NCBI RefSeq assembly: GCF_009939295.1
Contig: NZ_WVIC01000011.1
Location: forward strand, 36,538-100,537
Length of the DNA stretch: 64,000 bases
Source: Petrachloros mirabilis ULC683
Lineage (GTDB): Bacteria > Cyanobacteriota > Cyanobacteriia > Thermosynechococcales > Thermosynechococcaceae
Reading direction: 5' to 3'
The position numbers and the translations under genes are program-made. Numbering within the stretch: the first letter of the stretch is position 1; every line of letters begins with the position of its first letter. The notes below the pieces were generated by a model. That model worked only from the letters and a program-made list of their open reading frames with translations, ran no database searches and was not told the DNA's origin. Of this stretch, positions 17,773 to 26,815 are shown piece after piece.

Positions 17773-17942
17773 AGAAACTCGCAAGAAGCATCCTGATTCT
17801 ACCTTGGGACTGGAGCCCTAATGCACCGCACTAAAGTAAACACAGACCTAGCCAGATGGGCAGAGCTTCATTTCTACTGACTTTTCGTATTAAAGCGTCA
17901 GGGTGCCGATATGATGAAGGCTGTGTCCTGAAAATTACGCCT

Positions 17943-19352
17943 ATGCGGATTCTCTTCGTTGCAGCAGAAGTTGCCCCCATTGCCAAAGTAGGTGGCATGG
18001 GTGATGTCGTGGGAGCCTTACCCAAAATTCTGCGCAAAATGGGGCACGACGTCCGCATTTTTATGCCCTACTATGGCTTTCTTCCTGACAAAATGCTGGT
18101 GCCCAAAGACCCCATTTGGAAAGGGTTTGCCATGTTTGAAACCTTCTGCGTCTACGAAACGCAACTGCCAGGGTCAGAGGTTCCCCTGTACCTTTTTGGC
18201 CACCCGGCCTTTCTGCCCCGCCACATTTACGCTGGCAAAGACGAAGATTGGCGATTTACCCTCTTTGCCAACGGAGCGGCTGAGTTTTGCTGGAACTACT
18301 GGAAGCCCGAAATCATTCACTGTCATGACTGGCATACGGGCATGCTGCCAGTGTGGATGCACCAGTCCCCCGACATTGCTTCAGTCTTTACGATTCATAA
18401 TCTAGCTTACCAAGGCCCCTCCCGAGCCCGCCTAGAGCAAATCACCTGGTGTCCCTGGTATATGCAGGGAGACAACGTGATGGCAGCGGCTGTCCAATAC
18501 GCCGATCAGGTCAATACTGTCTCTCCCACCTATGCCGAGCAGATCAAAACCCCGGCCTATGGCGAGGAACTCCATGGCCTGATGTCGTTTATCAGTGGCA
18601 AGCTGTCCGGCATTCTCAACGGCATTGACACCCACGCCTATAACCCCGCCAATGATGTTACCCTTACCCAAACCTACACCGCCAACACTTTAGAGCAACG
18701 CCGTCCCAACAAAATCGCCCTCCAAGAAGAGCTGGGTCTAGAAGTCAACTCCCAAGCTTTTCTTCTAGGGATGATTACCCGCATCGTTGAGCAAAAAGGC
18801 TTTGACCTAGTGCTTCAGGTCTTGGATCGGTTTTTGGCCTATACCAACGCCCAATTCATTTTATTAGGAACGGGGGATCGCTATTATGAAACCCAAATGT
18901 GGCAACTGGCCTCTCGCTATCCAGGGCGGATGTCAACGCAACTGCTCTTTAGTGATACCCTCTCAAGACGGGTCTATGCCGGAATTGATGCCTTCCTGAT
19001 GCCAAGCCGCTTTGAACCCTGTGGCATTAGCCAAATGATGGCACTGCGCTATGGTGCCATTCCAATTGTGCGTCGCACGGGGGGCTTGGTAGATACGGTC
19101 AGTCATCACGTCCCCAGCCATCAGTCAGGCACGGGCTATTGCTTTGATCGCTATGAACCGCTAGATCTTTACACTTGCATGGTGAGAGCCTGGGAGGGGT
19201 TTCAGTACCCTGACTACTGGCAAGCCCTACAACAACGAGGGATGCAGGCCAACTTTAGCTGGGATCGCTCAGCACTGGCCTACAATCAACTCTACAATAC
19301 CGTGATGGGACTGCCCGCCGATGCTCAACCAGCACTCGCGCCCTCTACCTAA
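17943..19352 (+). CDS. glgA: Glycogen (starch) synthase
   Basis: Protein of 469 aa (GT5 family). The start is the ATG at 17943 ([20 protein letters not shown]); in-frame sequence upstream is not family-like. The [13 protein letters not shown] loop binds ADP-glucose (many homologues have KTGGLGDV), and the C-terminal [19 protein letters not shown] and [10 protein letters not shown] blocks are the catalytic glucosyl-transfer site. It elongates glycogen chains from ADP-glucose. Cyanobacteria usually carry two glgA types; I cannot say which this is. Confidence 0.93.
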   Translation: MRILFVAAEVAPIAKVGGMGDVVGALPKILRKMGHDVRIFMPYYGFLPDKMLVPKDPIWKGFAMFETFCVYETQLPGSEVPLYLFGHPAFLPRHIYAGKDEDWRFTLFANGAAEFCWNYWKPEIIHCHDWHTGMLPVWMHQSPDIASVFTIHNLAYQGPSRARLEQITWCPWYMQGDNVMAAAVQYADQVNTVSPTYAEQIKTPAYGEELHGLMSFISGKLSGILNGIDTHAYNPANDVTLTQTYTANTLEQRRPNKIALQEELGLEVNSQAFLLGMITRIVEQKGFDLVLQVLDRFLAYTNAQFILLGTGDRYYETQMWQLASRYPGRMSTQLLFSDTLSRRVYAGIDAFLMPSRFEPCGISQMMALRYGAIPIVRRTGGLVDTVSHHVPSHQSGTGYCFDRYEPLDLYTCMVRAWEGFQYPDYWQALQQRGMQANFSWDRSALAYNQLYNTVMGLPADAQPALAPST

Positions 19353-19600
19353 CTCACCCCCGATCAGGCTCGATTTGCCCAAGGTGCACCAACGCCGGAG
19401 CTTCTTTTTGCCGACCCGTCTTTTTAGTTGAACAGCAGACCCAGTGTAGTCAAGCAAACAGCCCGTGAGCCTGTTATTGTAAGAAAATATTTAAGTTCAG
19501 TGCTGTTCACCCTCTGAGCAGACAGCCTCCAAGTCATGGTAAAGCTGGCTCCACAGGGCACTGTACCCACGATCCAATGTGAGATTAACTGAGTGCAATT

Positions 19601-19858
19601 ATGACCATTTACGTTGGTAATTTGTCTTACCAGGCTACCGAAGACGATATTCGAGAAGTCTTTGCTGAATATGGCTCCGTCAAGCGAGTTGTGCTGCCCA
19701 TCGACCGGGAAACGGGGCGGATGCGCGGCTTTGCCTTTGTTGACATGATTGAATCTGCCCATGAAGATACGGCCATTGCTGACTTGGACGGTGCCGAATG
19801 GATGGGGCGTCAATTGAAAGTCAACAAGGCCAAGCCCCGCGAAAATAGTCGCCGCTAA
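19601..19858 (+). CDS. rbp: RRM-type RNA-binding protein
   Basis: Protein of 85 aa consisting of one RNA recognition motif: RNP2 is IYVGNLSY (residues 3-10) and RNP1 is RMRGFAFVDM (about 40-49). A short basic tail (KPRENSRR) follows. Cyanobacterial Rbp proteins of this size bind RNA and are often cold- or stress-induced; they take part in mRNA localisation or stability. A 250-base upstream region has no other gene and probably holds the promoter and long leader common for rbp. Confidence 0.93.
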   Translation: MTIYVGNLSYQATEDDIREVFAEYGSVKRVVLPIDRETGRMRGFAFVDMIESAHEDTAIADLDGAEWMGRQLKVNKAKPRENSRR

Positions 19859-19908
19859 CCTTGGTTTTGGGTTTGCTGCCTCAGTTTCAAGAATCATGTC
19901 ACTCAGCT

Positions 19909-20016
19909 TATAGCGGCTCTCATCTGAGTGAGGTACGGGGTGTGGGGGTTCCACCCCCACGCAGGGGGCAGCGCCCCCTGCACCCCATGTACTCCATTGA
20001 TCTGTAAACCGCTATA
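19909..20016. repeat. Family A palindromic repeat, copy 3
   Basis: About 108 bp in the opposite orientation to copy 2, with ends TATAGCGGCTCT and TGTAAACCGCTATA. It lies 50 bases after rbp, between rbp and psbM. Confidence 0.95.
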
Positions 20017-20183
20017 GACTTTATTGATACGCCGGCTTCTAGGCTGAGTTGACCTGTCAGAAAAAAGAGCCTGTTTTCAGCGATAGAAACCCAAGCTCAT
20101 TAATCCAAAAATTAATTCATTTCCAGCCTCAATCATCAAAACCAAGCCCATCGACTTATTCTGGGTGATTTCAGGCTCAGGGC

Positions 20184-20297
20184 TTAGCTGTTGCTTCCTT
20201 CTCGGCTAGCCGTTTGCACATAGAGAATAATCAAGAAGACTGTCGGGACAAAGACAAAGAGCGCTGTTGCAATGAGTCCTAAGTTGTTAACTTCCAT
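20184..20297 (-). CDS. psbM: Photosystem II protein M
   Basis: Protein of 37 aa. The N-terminus [14 protein letters not shown], one membrane helix (about 6-27) and the LYVQTAS exit are characteristic of PsbM, a small subunit at the photosystem II dimer interface in the thylakoid membrane. The C-terminal tail SREGSNS is variable in the family. It lies 94 bases downstream of the ferredoxin gene on the same strand, near psbB. Confidence 0.93.
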   Translation of the reverse strand: MEVNNLGLIATALFVFVPTVFLIILYVQTASREGSNS

Positions 20298-20391
20298 GGC
20301 GGTAAACTTTAATCTCATCTCGGCATGAATACCCTTAGAATACCACTCCCTTGAGGCCACAAGCAGGGCAACTTGGGATGAATTTGCACAA

Positions 20392-20733
20392 CTAAGGTTT
20401 GGTTTTAATGCAGGCTGAACCGTTGACTAAGGTTTGGCAAGCCAGTCGATAGGTCTCTGGCTTGCGCTTGAGCTTGCGGTTTTCTACCTCTGTTCGAGGA
20501 GAGAGGTTTTCCATGCCCTCGGTCACTTCCACAACACAGGTACCGCATTGTCCGTAGCCGCCACAGTTGAACAGCTTGCCCTTTAAGGTATACAGATCAA
20601 TTTGATGATCGAGGGCTTTAGACCTCAAGTTGGCACCACTGGCTACCGTCACGTCCTTATCTTCGTTTAAAAACTTAATGGTTGCCATTCCAGTCATTGG
20701 GGGTTGTTTGTCCATGGTTGTTGAGTCGCTCAT
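20392..20733 (-). CDS. 2Fe-2S plant-type ferredoxin
   Basis: Protein of 113 aa. The cluster ligands are in [10 protein letters not shown] (C-x5-C-x2-C) and a distal Cys in LACQTL. The start at 20733 is supported by GAGGAGG and AAAGG just upstream; the extra 16 N-terminal residues before MATIKFL are unusual for plant-type ferredoxins, so an internal start at that ATG is possible. The sequence differs from PetF (no CRAGxCSTC), so it is one of the minor cyanobacterial ferredoxins. It is divergent from psbB, an arrangement I recall from other cyanobacteria. Confidence 0.85.
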   Translation of the reverse strand: MSDSTTMDKQPPMTGMATIKFLNEDKDVTVASGANLRSKALDHQIDLYTLKGKLFNCGGYGQCGTCVVEVTEGMENLSPRTEVENRKLKRKPETYRLACQTLVNGSACIKTKP

Positions 20734-21173
20734 CCTTTGTCCTCCTCAATCTAGGGTGCTCGATCTAAATTGTCGAAACGTTAAGCTTTCTTGCAATCAG
20801 TTTTAACACTAGTTACAGTTCTTTATATACTTTATACTTCAACGGTAATGCTTCTCAGGATTTGCATTAAAGACACTCCTTTGCTCGGATTCGCCTAGTG
20901 AAGGGGTTTTGTCTGGTGAGTCTCCGTGGCACAAATGGCTGGCGGGGTGCTTGTATATGTGCCCACCCGGTTCAATGCCCTGGGGTTCAAAGCAAGCCCC
21001 AAATTGTGATTCAATGAATCTCATTAGGTGCAATTTTTAGCTTAAGGCTGCTGACCCAGAGGCAACATCCCCCTGAACGGGGATCGAGTTCTGATGGTGT
21101 CGGCGCACAATGGTTAATAAATGAGCTGCTGCAAGTAAAACTGATTAGATGTTTTAGAGGAGGAGCGTAGTCA
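20734..21173. other. Divergent intergenic region, ferredoxin and psbB
   Basis: This 440-base region separates the divergent ferredoxin and psbB genes and must hold both promoters and a long psbB leader. I see no repeat element and no clean -35/-10 pair that I would defend. AT-rich tracts lie near 20790-20840, next to the ferredoxin gene, and near 21105-21160, before psbB. Confidence 0.5.
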
Positions 21174-22706
21174 ATGGGACTACCCTGGTACCGAGTCCAT
21201 ACGGTCTTAATTAATGACCCAGGACGATTGATCGCAACACATTTGATGCATACAGCATTGGTTGCGGGGTGGGCCGGCTCCATGGCTCTTTATGAGTTAG
21301 CGGTCTTCGACTCCAGTGACATGGTGCTAAATCCCATGTGGCGGCAAGGTATGTTTGTCTTGCCGTTCATGGCGCGTTTGGGGGTCACCCAGTCCTGGGG
21401 TGGCTGGAGTATTACGGGTGAAACGGCTGTTAATCCAGGTTTCTGGAGTTTTGAGGGCGTTGCCATCGCCCATGTTGTGCTTTCGGGCTTGTTGTTTTTG
21501 GCTGCCTGCTGGCATTGGGTCTACTGGGACTTGGAGCTCTTTAGAGATCCCCGTACGGGCGAACCTGCCCTTGATCTGCCCAAAATGTTTGGGATTCACC
21601 TGTTCTTATCGGGGCTTCTTTGCTTTAGCTTTGGTGCATTTCACCTCACAGGTCTGTTTGGGCCTGGGATGTGGGTTTCTGATCCCTACGGGCTGACGGG
21701 CAGTGTCCAACCCGTAGCGCCTGACTGGGGTCCTAATGGCTTTAATCCCTTTAATCCAGGCGGTATTGTGGCTCACCATATTGCCGCAGGGGTGGTTGGT
21801 ATTATTGCTGGCTTGTTTCATTTGATTGTACGTCCTCCTCAACGCTTGTATCGGGCGCTCCGGATGGGGAACATTGAAACGGTGCTCTCCAGCAGTATTG
21901 CGGCGGTGTTCTTTTCGGCTTTCGTGGTCGCTGGCACCATGTGGTACGGCAGTGCAGCTACGCCAATTGAGCTGTTTGGCCCGACTCGCTACCAGTGGGA
22001 TAGTGGCTATTTCCAACAAGAGATTCAGCGACGGGTTCAGGGCACTGTAGCTCAAGGTGGCACGATTGAAGCAGCCTACGAAGCCATTCCAGAAAAGCTG
22101 GCGTTCTATGACTATGTGGGGAACAGCCCAGCTAAAGGGGGTCTGTTCCGTACGGGTGCGATGAACAACGGTGATGGAATTGCCCGGGCTTGGTTAGGAC
22201 ACCCGGTCTTTAAGGACAGCGAGGGTCGAGAACTGTATGTGCGCCGGATTCCCAATTTCTTTGAGACTTTCCCAGTGGTCTTGACGGATAAAGATGGGGT
22301 GGTGCGCGCAGACATTCCGTTCCGTCGGGCTGAGTCGAAGTATAGTTTTGAGCAAAAGGGTGTGAAGGCTACCTTCTATGGGGGGGCTTTGGATGGCAAA
22401 ACTATCACTGAACCTGCTTTGGTGAAGAAGTATGCCCGTCAAGCTCAATTGGGTGAGCCATTTGATTTCGATCAAGAAACCCTTGGATCTGATGGGATTT
22501 TCCGCACCAGTCCTCGCGGTTGGTTTACCTTTGGACATGCCTGTTTTGCGCTGCTGTTCTTCTTTGGCCATATCTGGCACGGGGCACGGACTCTGTACCG
22601 CGATGTGTTTGCTGGGGTTGACCCCGAGCTGTCGGAAGAGCAAGTGGAGTGGGGTTTCTTCCAAAAGGTGGGAGACAAATCGACTCGCCGTGGAGAGCCT
22701 ATCTAG
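21174..22706 (+). CDS. psbB: Photosystem II CP47 chlorophyll protein
   Basis: Protein of 510 aa, the normal length. [20 protein letters not shown] is the invariant CP47 start, and GAGGAGG lies 9 bases before the ATG. Six membrane helices carry the chlorophyll-binding His residues (for example [36 protein letters not shown]), and the large lumenal loop is between helices 5 and 6. CP47 is a core antenna that passes energy to the D1/D2 reaction centre. psbT follows 114 bases later and is probably co-transcribed. Confidence 0.99.
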   Translation: MGLPWYRVHTVLINDPGRLIATHLMHTALVAGWAGSMALYELAVFDSSDMVLNPMWRQGMFVLPFMARLGVTQSWGGWSITGETAVNPGFWSFEGVAIAHVVLSGLLFLAACWHWVYWDLELFRDPRTGEPALDLPKMFGIHLFLSGLLCFSFGAFHLTGLFGPGMWVSDPYGLTGSVQPVAPDWGPNGFNPFNPGGIVAHHIAAGVVGIIAGLFHLIVRPPQRLYRALRMGNIETVLSSSIAAVFFSAFVVAGTMWYGSAATPIELFGPTRYQWDSGYFQQEIQRRVQGTVAQGGTIEAAYEAIPEKLAFYDYVGNSPAKGGLFRTGAMNNGDGIARAWLGHPVFKDSEGRELYVRRIPNFFETFPVVLTDKDGVVRADIPFRRAESKYSFEQKGVKATFYGGALDGKTITEPALVKKYARQAQLGEPFDFDQETLGSDGIFRTSPRGWFTFGHACFALLFFFGHIWHGARTLYRDVFAGVDPELSEEQVEWGFFQKVGDKSTRRGEPI

Positions 22707-22820
22707 GTCTCTAGGCTGAGGTGACAAGGTTGGTGCAGATTTTTCGAGATGATTTTTCGAGACTGAGCCAACCTTGAAATCTCTTGTTAGACTGAAGTAC
22801 GAGGTTGCGGAAGCTCAACT

Positions 22821-22919
22821 ATGGAAAGTATTGCTTACGTTTTGATTTTTGCCTGCACCATTGCCCTATTCTTTTTTGCCATATTTTTCCGGGAACCCCC
22901 GCGAATTACCAAAAAATAG
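22821..22919 (+). CDS. psbT: Photosystem II protein T
   Basis: Protein of 32 aa. MESIAYVLIFACTIALFFFA forms its single thylakoid helix, and the stromal end FFREPPRITKK is invariant in PsbT. It stabilises the dimer near the QA/non-haem iron region. Partner gene of psbB. Confidence 0.97.
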   Translation: MESIAYVLIFACTIALFFFAIFFREPPRITKK

Positions 22920-22948
22920 GCTCTCTCAGCAAAAAATAGTCCAAAAAA

Positions 22949-22991
22949 TAGCACAGGGGGGGTGGGTTTCTATCTACCCCCCCTGTGCTAT
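22949..22991. terminator. GC-rich hairpin between psbT and rimM
   Basis: AGCACAGGGGGG and CCCCCCTGTGCT pair around a short loop. On the minus strand the stem is followed by TATTTTTTGG, a good terminator for rimM. On the plus strand no T-run follows, so the psbBT transcript may end less sharply here. Confidence 0.75.
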
Positions 22992-23014
22992 GGCTAGACC
23001 AGACTGAAGGCAGC

Positions 23015-23560
23015 TTAAAGAAATCCTGGCACCAGTCCTTTGGGAGGGGTTATTTCAATCCGATGCTGGTTTAAGTCCACTACGGGCACGATGGCTTTGA
23101 CAAAGGGGATCAATACTTGCATATCTGGGTTGTTGGCAAGCTGCACTTCTAGTAGATCGTTGCCGGCATTGACAAGACTGATGACGGTGCCGATGTGGGT
23201 CTGAGTGGTCTGCTCAAAGACGGAGAGTCCAACTAGATCTTGAATGTGATATTCGTTCGGGGCTAGGTGGGGTTTATCACTGGCGAGCACGAGTAAAATA
23301 GAGTCTTTGAGGGCTTCGGCTTGGGTGCGATCGCACACCCCCTCTAGCTCAATCACATAGAGTCCTTTGTGACTCAGAGCACGTCCTTTAACCAGCTGCA
23401 CCGCTTCAGGTGAAGACTGGTCAGAGCGCAACAACCATCGTTTACCTGGCTCTGTAAATCGCTCCGGAAAGTCAGAATCTGGATAGACCTTCAGCTCTCC
23501 CTTGAGCCCCTGGGCAGCCACAATTTTCCCAATCGGAATCCATTCAGTCTCATTTGTCAT
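23015..23560 (-). CDS. rimM: 16S rRNA processing protein RimM
   Basis: Protein of 181 aa from the ATG at 23560 (MTNETEWIPIGKIVAAQGLK). The IGKIVAAQGLKGELKVYP N-terminal barrel and the C-terminal PRC-barrel (HIQDLVGLSVFE, NDLLEVQL, IPFVKAIVPVVD) are the two RimM domains. It binds S19 and the head of the 30S subunit during maturation. It is convergent with psbT. Confidence 0.95.
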   Translation of the reverse strand: MTNETEWIPIGKIVAAQGLKGELKVYPDSDFPERFTEPGKRWLLRSDQSSPEAVQLVKGRALSHKGLYVIELEGVCDRTQAEALKDSILLVLASDKPHLAPNEYHIQDLVGLSVFEQTTQTHIGTVISLVNAGNDLLEVQLANNPDMQVLIPFVKAIVPVVDLNQHRIEITPPKGLVPGFL

Positions 23561-23655
23561 GACGGTCTTAAACACACTGTAATACCTAAATGGTAACTGC
23601 CTCAGTGCAGTCACTCTAGCAAAATTTCTGATCTCGCTAACACCTCATTCCCACT

Positions 23656-23946
23656 ATGGACTGGAACTTACTAAGCCTTTCATTTATCGTGGTCTTTCTA
23701 GCCGAGCTAGGAGATAAAAGTCAACTGGTTGCTATTTCTCTAAGCGGCAATTGTCAACATCCCCGGGCTATTTTTTTGGGCGCTGCAACCGCTTTGATTT
23801 TGGCTAGCTTTTTGGGCGTGTTATTAGGGGATGGAATTGGCCACCTCTTACCTGTCCCGATGCTTAAATGTCTCGCTGCTATTGGCTTTGCCGGAATGGG
23901 CTTGCGATTGCTGTGGCCTGCCCCAGAGGGAGACCTTGGGGGTTGA
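23656..23946 (+). CDS. TMEM165/GDT1 (UPF0016) half-size cation transporter
   Basis: Protein of 96 aa with three membrane helices and one AELGDKSQLVAISL motif, the E-x-G-D-K-S signature of the family that moves Mn2+ or Ca2+. Full-size members have two such halves. Half-size members act as pairs, normally encoded by two adjacent genes; here only one is present. The downstream gap to 24081 holds a short repeat fragment, so the second half may be elsewhere or the protein may be a homodimer. Confidence 0.85.
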   Translation: MDWNLLSLSFIVVFLAELGDKSQLVAISLSGNCQHPRAIFLGAATALILASFLGVLLGDGIGHLLPVPMLKCLAAIGFAGMGLRLLWPAPEGDLGG

Positions 23947-23971
23947 CCTCTGGGGCAAATGCAGCATTGTG

Positions 23972-24002
23972 GGTTCGACTCAGAGATGCGTGTACCCCGT
24001 AG
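23972..24002. repeat. Short repeat fragment (TTCGACTCAGAGATG type)
   Basis: GGTTCGACTCAGAGATG followed by TGTACCCCGTAG recurs at 31964-31995. The right part, TGTACNCCGTAG, resembles the family C end. It looks like a decayed piece of a family C relative. Confidence 0.55.
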
Positions 24003-24080
24003 CCAGCTTGGGAGAGGGGTTGGGGTGAGGGCATTCCGATGTCAAAATGGAAGGCAGTGTTGACAGGGCTGGGCGAGAAC

Positions 24081-25586
24081 ATGGCGCGAGATTTGCGAGG
24101 ATTTATTCAGCAACTAGAACAGCGAGGTCAATTAAAAAGAATTCAAGCTCTGGTTGATCCAGACTTGGAGATTGCCGAAATTGCCAATCGCATGTTGCAG
24201 CAGGGGGGGCCAGCGCTTTTATTTGAGAACGTTAAAGGCTCCCCCTATCCAGTGGCGGTGAATTTGATGGGGACCTTAGAGCGCATCTGTTGGTCTATGA
24301 AAATGGAGCGCCCCGAGGAACTCGAAGATCTCGGTCGCAAGCTTGGGCTGCTCCAGCAGCCCAAGCCGCCGAAGACCCTGTCCCAGTTTGTTGAGTTTGG
24401 CAAGGTGTTGTTTGATGTGGTTCGCGCTAAGCCAGGGCGTGATCTGCTGCCCGCCTGTCAACAGGTGGTCATCCAGGGCGATGACCTCGACCTGAATCAG
24501 ATTCCGATGATTCGTCCCTATGCTGGGGATGCAGGCAAAATTATCACCCTGGGATTGGTGATTACTAAAGACTGTGAGACGGGAACTCCCAATGTGGGGG
24601 TGTACCGGCTGCAATTGCAGTCTGCGAATACGATGACGGTACATTGGCTGTCGGTGCGCGGCGGGGCGCGACACTTGCGCAAGGCAGCAGAGCAGGGCAA
24701 AAAATTAGAGGTTGCGATCGCCCTCGGCGTTGATCCTTTAATCATCATGGCGGCGGCCACCCCCATTCCAGTGGAACTCTCAGAGTGGTTGTTTGCCGGA
24801 CTCTATGGCGGTTCCGGCGTTAAACTAGCCAAATGTAAAACCGTGAATCTGGAAGTACCTGCCAATGCCGAATTTATTCTGGAAGGCACAATTACCCCTG
24901 GCGAAGTTTTGCCTGACGGCCCCTTCGGCGATCACATGGGCTACTACGGCGGCGTCGAAGATTCTCCTTTGATCCGGTTTCACTGTCTGACCCACCGTAA
25001 ACATCCCATTTACCTCACCACCTTTAGCGGTCGCCCTCCCAAGGAAGAAGCGATGATGGCCATTGCCCTCAACCGCATCTATACCCCCATCCTGCGACAA
25101 CAGGTTTCCGAGATTGTGGACTTCTTTTTGCCCATGGAAGCCCTCAGCTACAAAGCCGCCATTATTTCTATCGACAAAGCCTATCCCGGTCAGGCGCGAC
25201 GGGCCGCCCTGGCCTTCTGGAGCGCCCTGCCCCAGTTCACGTACACTAAGTTTGTGATTGTGGTGGACAAAGACATTAACATTCGCGATCCCCGCCAAGT
25301 GGTGTGGGCGATTTCCTCCAAAGTCGATCCCGTCCGAGACGTGTTTATCTTGCCAGAGACGCCTTTTGACACCCTTGACTTTGCCAGCGAAAAAGTGGGT
25401 CTTGGGGGTCGCATGGGCATTGATGCCACCACCAAAATGCCACCGGAGACCAATCATCCGTGGGGAGAGCCCCTGACATCTGATCCCGATGTGGCGGCAA
25501 CGGTTGAACGGCGCTGGGCTGAGTATGGCTTTTCAGACTTAAAAGTCACTGAGGTCAATCCCAATTTGTTCGGGTACGACCTATAA
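24081..25586 (+). CDS. ubiD: UbiD-family prenyl-FMN decarboxylase
   Basis: Protein of 501 aa from the ATG at 24081 (MARDLRGFIQQLEQ). The family blocks are present: NVGVYRLQLQS (prenyl-FMN and metal site), RGGARHLRKAAEQGKKLEVA, and the catalytic LPDGPFGDHMGYYGG. It decarboxylates an aromatic acid using prenylated FMN made by UbiX. In cyanobacteria the likely substrate is a 4-hydroxybenzoate derivative on the way to plastoquinone; that is inference. Its 3' end overlaps the convergent small gene by 32 bases. Confidence 0.92.
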   Translation: MARDLRGFIQQLEQRGQLKRIQALVDPDLEIAEIANRMLQQGGPALLFENVKGSPYPVAVNLMGTLERICWSMKMERPEELEDLGRKLGLLQQPKPPKTLSQFVEFGKVLFDVVRAKPGRDLLPACQQVVIQGDDLDLNQIPMIRPYAGDAGKIITLGLVITKDCETGTPNVGVYRLQLQSANTMTVHWLSVRGGARHLRKAAEQGKKLEVAIALGVDPLIIMAAATPIPVELSEWLFAGLYGGSGVKLAKCKTVNLEVPANAEFILEGTITPGEVLPDGPFGDHMGYYGGVEDSPLIRFHCLTHRKHPIYLTTFSGRPPKEEAMMAIALNRIYTPILRQQVSEIVDFFLPMEALSYKAAIISIDKAYPGQARRAALAFWSALPQFTYTKFVIVVDKDINIRDPRQVVWAISSKVDPVRDVFILPETPFDTLDFASEKVGLGGRMGIDATTKMPPETNHPWGEPLTSDPDVAATVERRWAEYGFSDLKVTEVNPNLFGYDL

Positions 25587-25983
25587 ACACTTGAACGAAA
25601 TCCCCAATGGGATGAGTTTGACCAGATTTCAGTTCTTCAAAGCCTTGCTGAATCCCCTCAATTGTCTCCAACCGATCTATCAGTTGGCGTAGTTTAACCG
25701 GATCGATCTTGTCAGGATCAACGTGAGTTCGACAGCTCTCGTTTGCCCTCACCCCAACCCCTCTCCCAATGTTGGGAGAGGGGCTAAAACCTTGAATTTG
25801 TGCTCTGTTCCCCCTCTCCCAATGTTGGGAGAGGGGGCTAGGGGGTGAGGGCGGATAAGTCCTCGAACTCACGTCAGGATCAACAAAAGTGACGAGAACT
25901 TGGGAGCGATCGCTAACATCTTGTGGTAGCTCGGTGAGTTGAATTTTCCCATCTTGATAAATGCCTTGGATGGTTTTTAGCAT
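25555..25983 (-). CDS. Small antitoxin-like protein carrying an in-frame repeat insertion
   Basis: Protein of 142 aa as it stands. Residues 1-37 (MLKTIQGIYQDGKIQLTELP...) and the C-terminal part (KIDPVKLRQLIDRLETIEG...) look like one conserved small protein of about 88 aa whose N-terminus recalls antitoxin-type proteins. Between them lie 54 codons contributed by a family B element plus its target duplication, so VDPD occurs on both sides. The insert encodes a Pro/Ser/Arg-rich, probably unstructured segment with no stop codon. No toxin gene is next to it. Its 3' end overlaps ubiD on the other strand. Confidence 0.7.
   Translation of the reverse strand: MLKTIQGIYQDGKIQLTELPQDVSDRSQVLVTFVDPDVSSRTYPPSPPSPLSQHWERGNRAQIQGFSPSPNIGRGVGVRANESCRTHVDPDKIDPVKLRQLIDRLETIEGIQQGFEELKSGQTHPIGDFVQVFIGRTRTNWD
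25721..25874. mobile_element. Family B 154-bp palindromic element (MITE-like), copy 1
   Basis: The ends are ACGTGAGTTCGA and TCGAACTCACGT. The interior has two dyads built on CCCTCTCCCAATGTTGGGAG. The 8-bp CAGGATCA at 25713-25720 is repeated at 25875-25882, a target-site duplication. It has no transposase, so it is non-autonomous. It lies inside the coding sequence of the small gene at 25555-25983. Confidence 0.93.
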
Positions 25984-26010
25984 AAAAAGAGGACTAAGAT
26001 CCGCAAGCTT

Positions 26011-26580
26011 TTAAGGGATAATCTCAGAGTCACCCTGACGCCCTGGTTCACCTTGAGGCCCTGGTTCACCTTGAGGCCCTGGCTCCCCTTGAGGCCCTGG
26101 TTCACCCTGAGGCCCTAGTTCACCCTGACGCCCTGGTTCACCTTGAGACCCTGGTTCACCCTGAGGCCCTGGTTCACCTTGAGATCCTGGTTCACCTTGA
26201 GGCCCTGGAGAGCCTGAAATCACAATTGGATCCGGAAAGTCAAGGATGCCGACATTCAAATTGTCCTGACCGTTGAGGCGATTTACCTCCCGTGCAACTT
26301 GCAGATTCATTAATCCCAATTGAGGTGAGCAGAACGCTGACGGCTCTGGGTCAGACGGCAGCATCCCCAGGCTCTGCAATGTTTGCTCAGCAACCCTAAC
26401 TGTAGTTCGTGCAGCCGTAGCTGTGCCTAAAATAACCAGGGCGAAAATTATTCCATTAACAAAAATAACCCCCCAATTGCCAGCGCTAATGTTGACAGAA
26501 ATATACTTCACATAGTCACGACCAACTTGAACTAAATTTTTACCAGCTTGACCTGTCTGGACGATGTGTGGGTTAGTCAT
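26011..26580 (-). CDS. Membrane protein with a C-terminal collagen-like (Gly-X-Y) domain
   Basis: Protein of 189 aa from the ATG at 26580, which overlaps the stop of the preceding gene by 8 bases. It has a soluble N-terminus ([20 protein letters not shown]), one membrane helix near residues 38-58, a linker with one Cys, and then 21 uninterrupted Gly-X-Y triplets, mostly GPQGEP and GSQGEP, ending in a short acidic tail. GEP/GPQ triplets favour a trimeric collagen-like helix, probably on the outer side of the membrane. Upstream in-frame codons are not used because of the operon overlap. The function is unknown. Confidence 0.75.
   Translation of the reverse strand: MTNPHIVQTGQAGKNLVQVGRDYVKYISVNISAGNWGVIFVNGIIFALVILGTATAARTTVRVAEQTLQSLGMLPSDPEPSAFCSPQLGLMNLQVAREVNRLNGQDNLNVGILDFPDPIVISGSPGPQGEPGSQGEPGPQGEPGSQGEPGRQGELGPQGEPGPQGEPGPQGEPGPQGEPGRQGDSEIIP
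26020..26216. repeat. 18-bp tandem repeat encoding the collagen-like domain
   Basis: Near-identical 18-base units (CCCTGGTTCACCTTGAGG type) run through this stretch and encode [12 protein letters not shown] pairs. The high identity between units suggests recent expansion, so copy number is likely to vary between strains. Confidence 0.9.
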
Positions 26581-26815
26581 GACCAATATCCTCCTGGGGT
26601 GTAGCGGGTAGAGGCGGCACAACCGGATTGGGATTGGAGCCAACCGCGAGTGCCCAAGCGACACTCGCAGCCGCAATGCTGATGAAAAACACGGACACCA
26701 GTAGACTAATGTTAATGCTATAGCTTTTCTCGCTGTTGCCAGCAATTTGGGTTGAGCTTTGACCCACGTTTTTGGCAACTTGGCGAATCGATTGAGGAGG
26801 ATTGGATTGAGACAT
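26573..26815 (-). CDS. Small single-helix membrane protein, partner of the collagen-like protein
   Basis: Protein of 80 aa. GGAGAA lies 7 bases before the ATG. The N-terminal 33 residues include [20 protein letters not shown], resembling the [20 protein letters not shown] segment of the downstream protein; one membrane helix (about 34-56) and a Pro-rich tail follow. The stop overlaps the next start, so translation is probably coupled. The shared N-terminal pattern suggests the two proteins sit side by side in the membrane. Confidence 0.6.
   Translation of the reverse strand: MSQSNPPQSIRQVAKNVGQSSTQIAGNSEKSYSINISLLVSVFFISIAAASVAWALAVGSNPNPVVPPLPATPQEDIGHD

Noticed and set aside
23971..23985. 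GGGTTCGACTC resembling a tRNA T-arm (also at 31965)
   Set aside because: No acceptor, D or anticodon stems can be drawn around either copy, and both copies belong to a shared repeat fragment.
26020..26216. CRISPR-like or satellite array
   Set aside because: The 18-bp units have no spacers and encode Gly-X-Y triplets.
26581..26778. N-terminal extension of the collagen-like protein to about 255 residues
   Set aside because: This stretch is the coding region of the preceding 80-aa membrane protein in another frame; the overlapping ATG at 26580 gives a sensible start.
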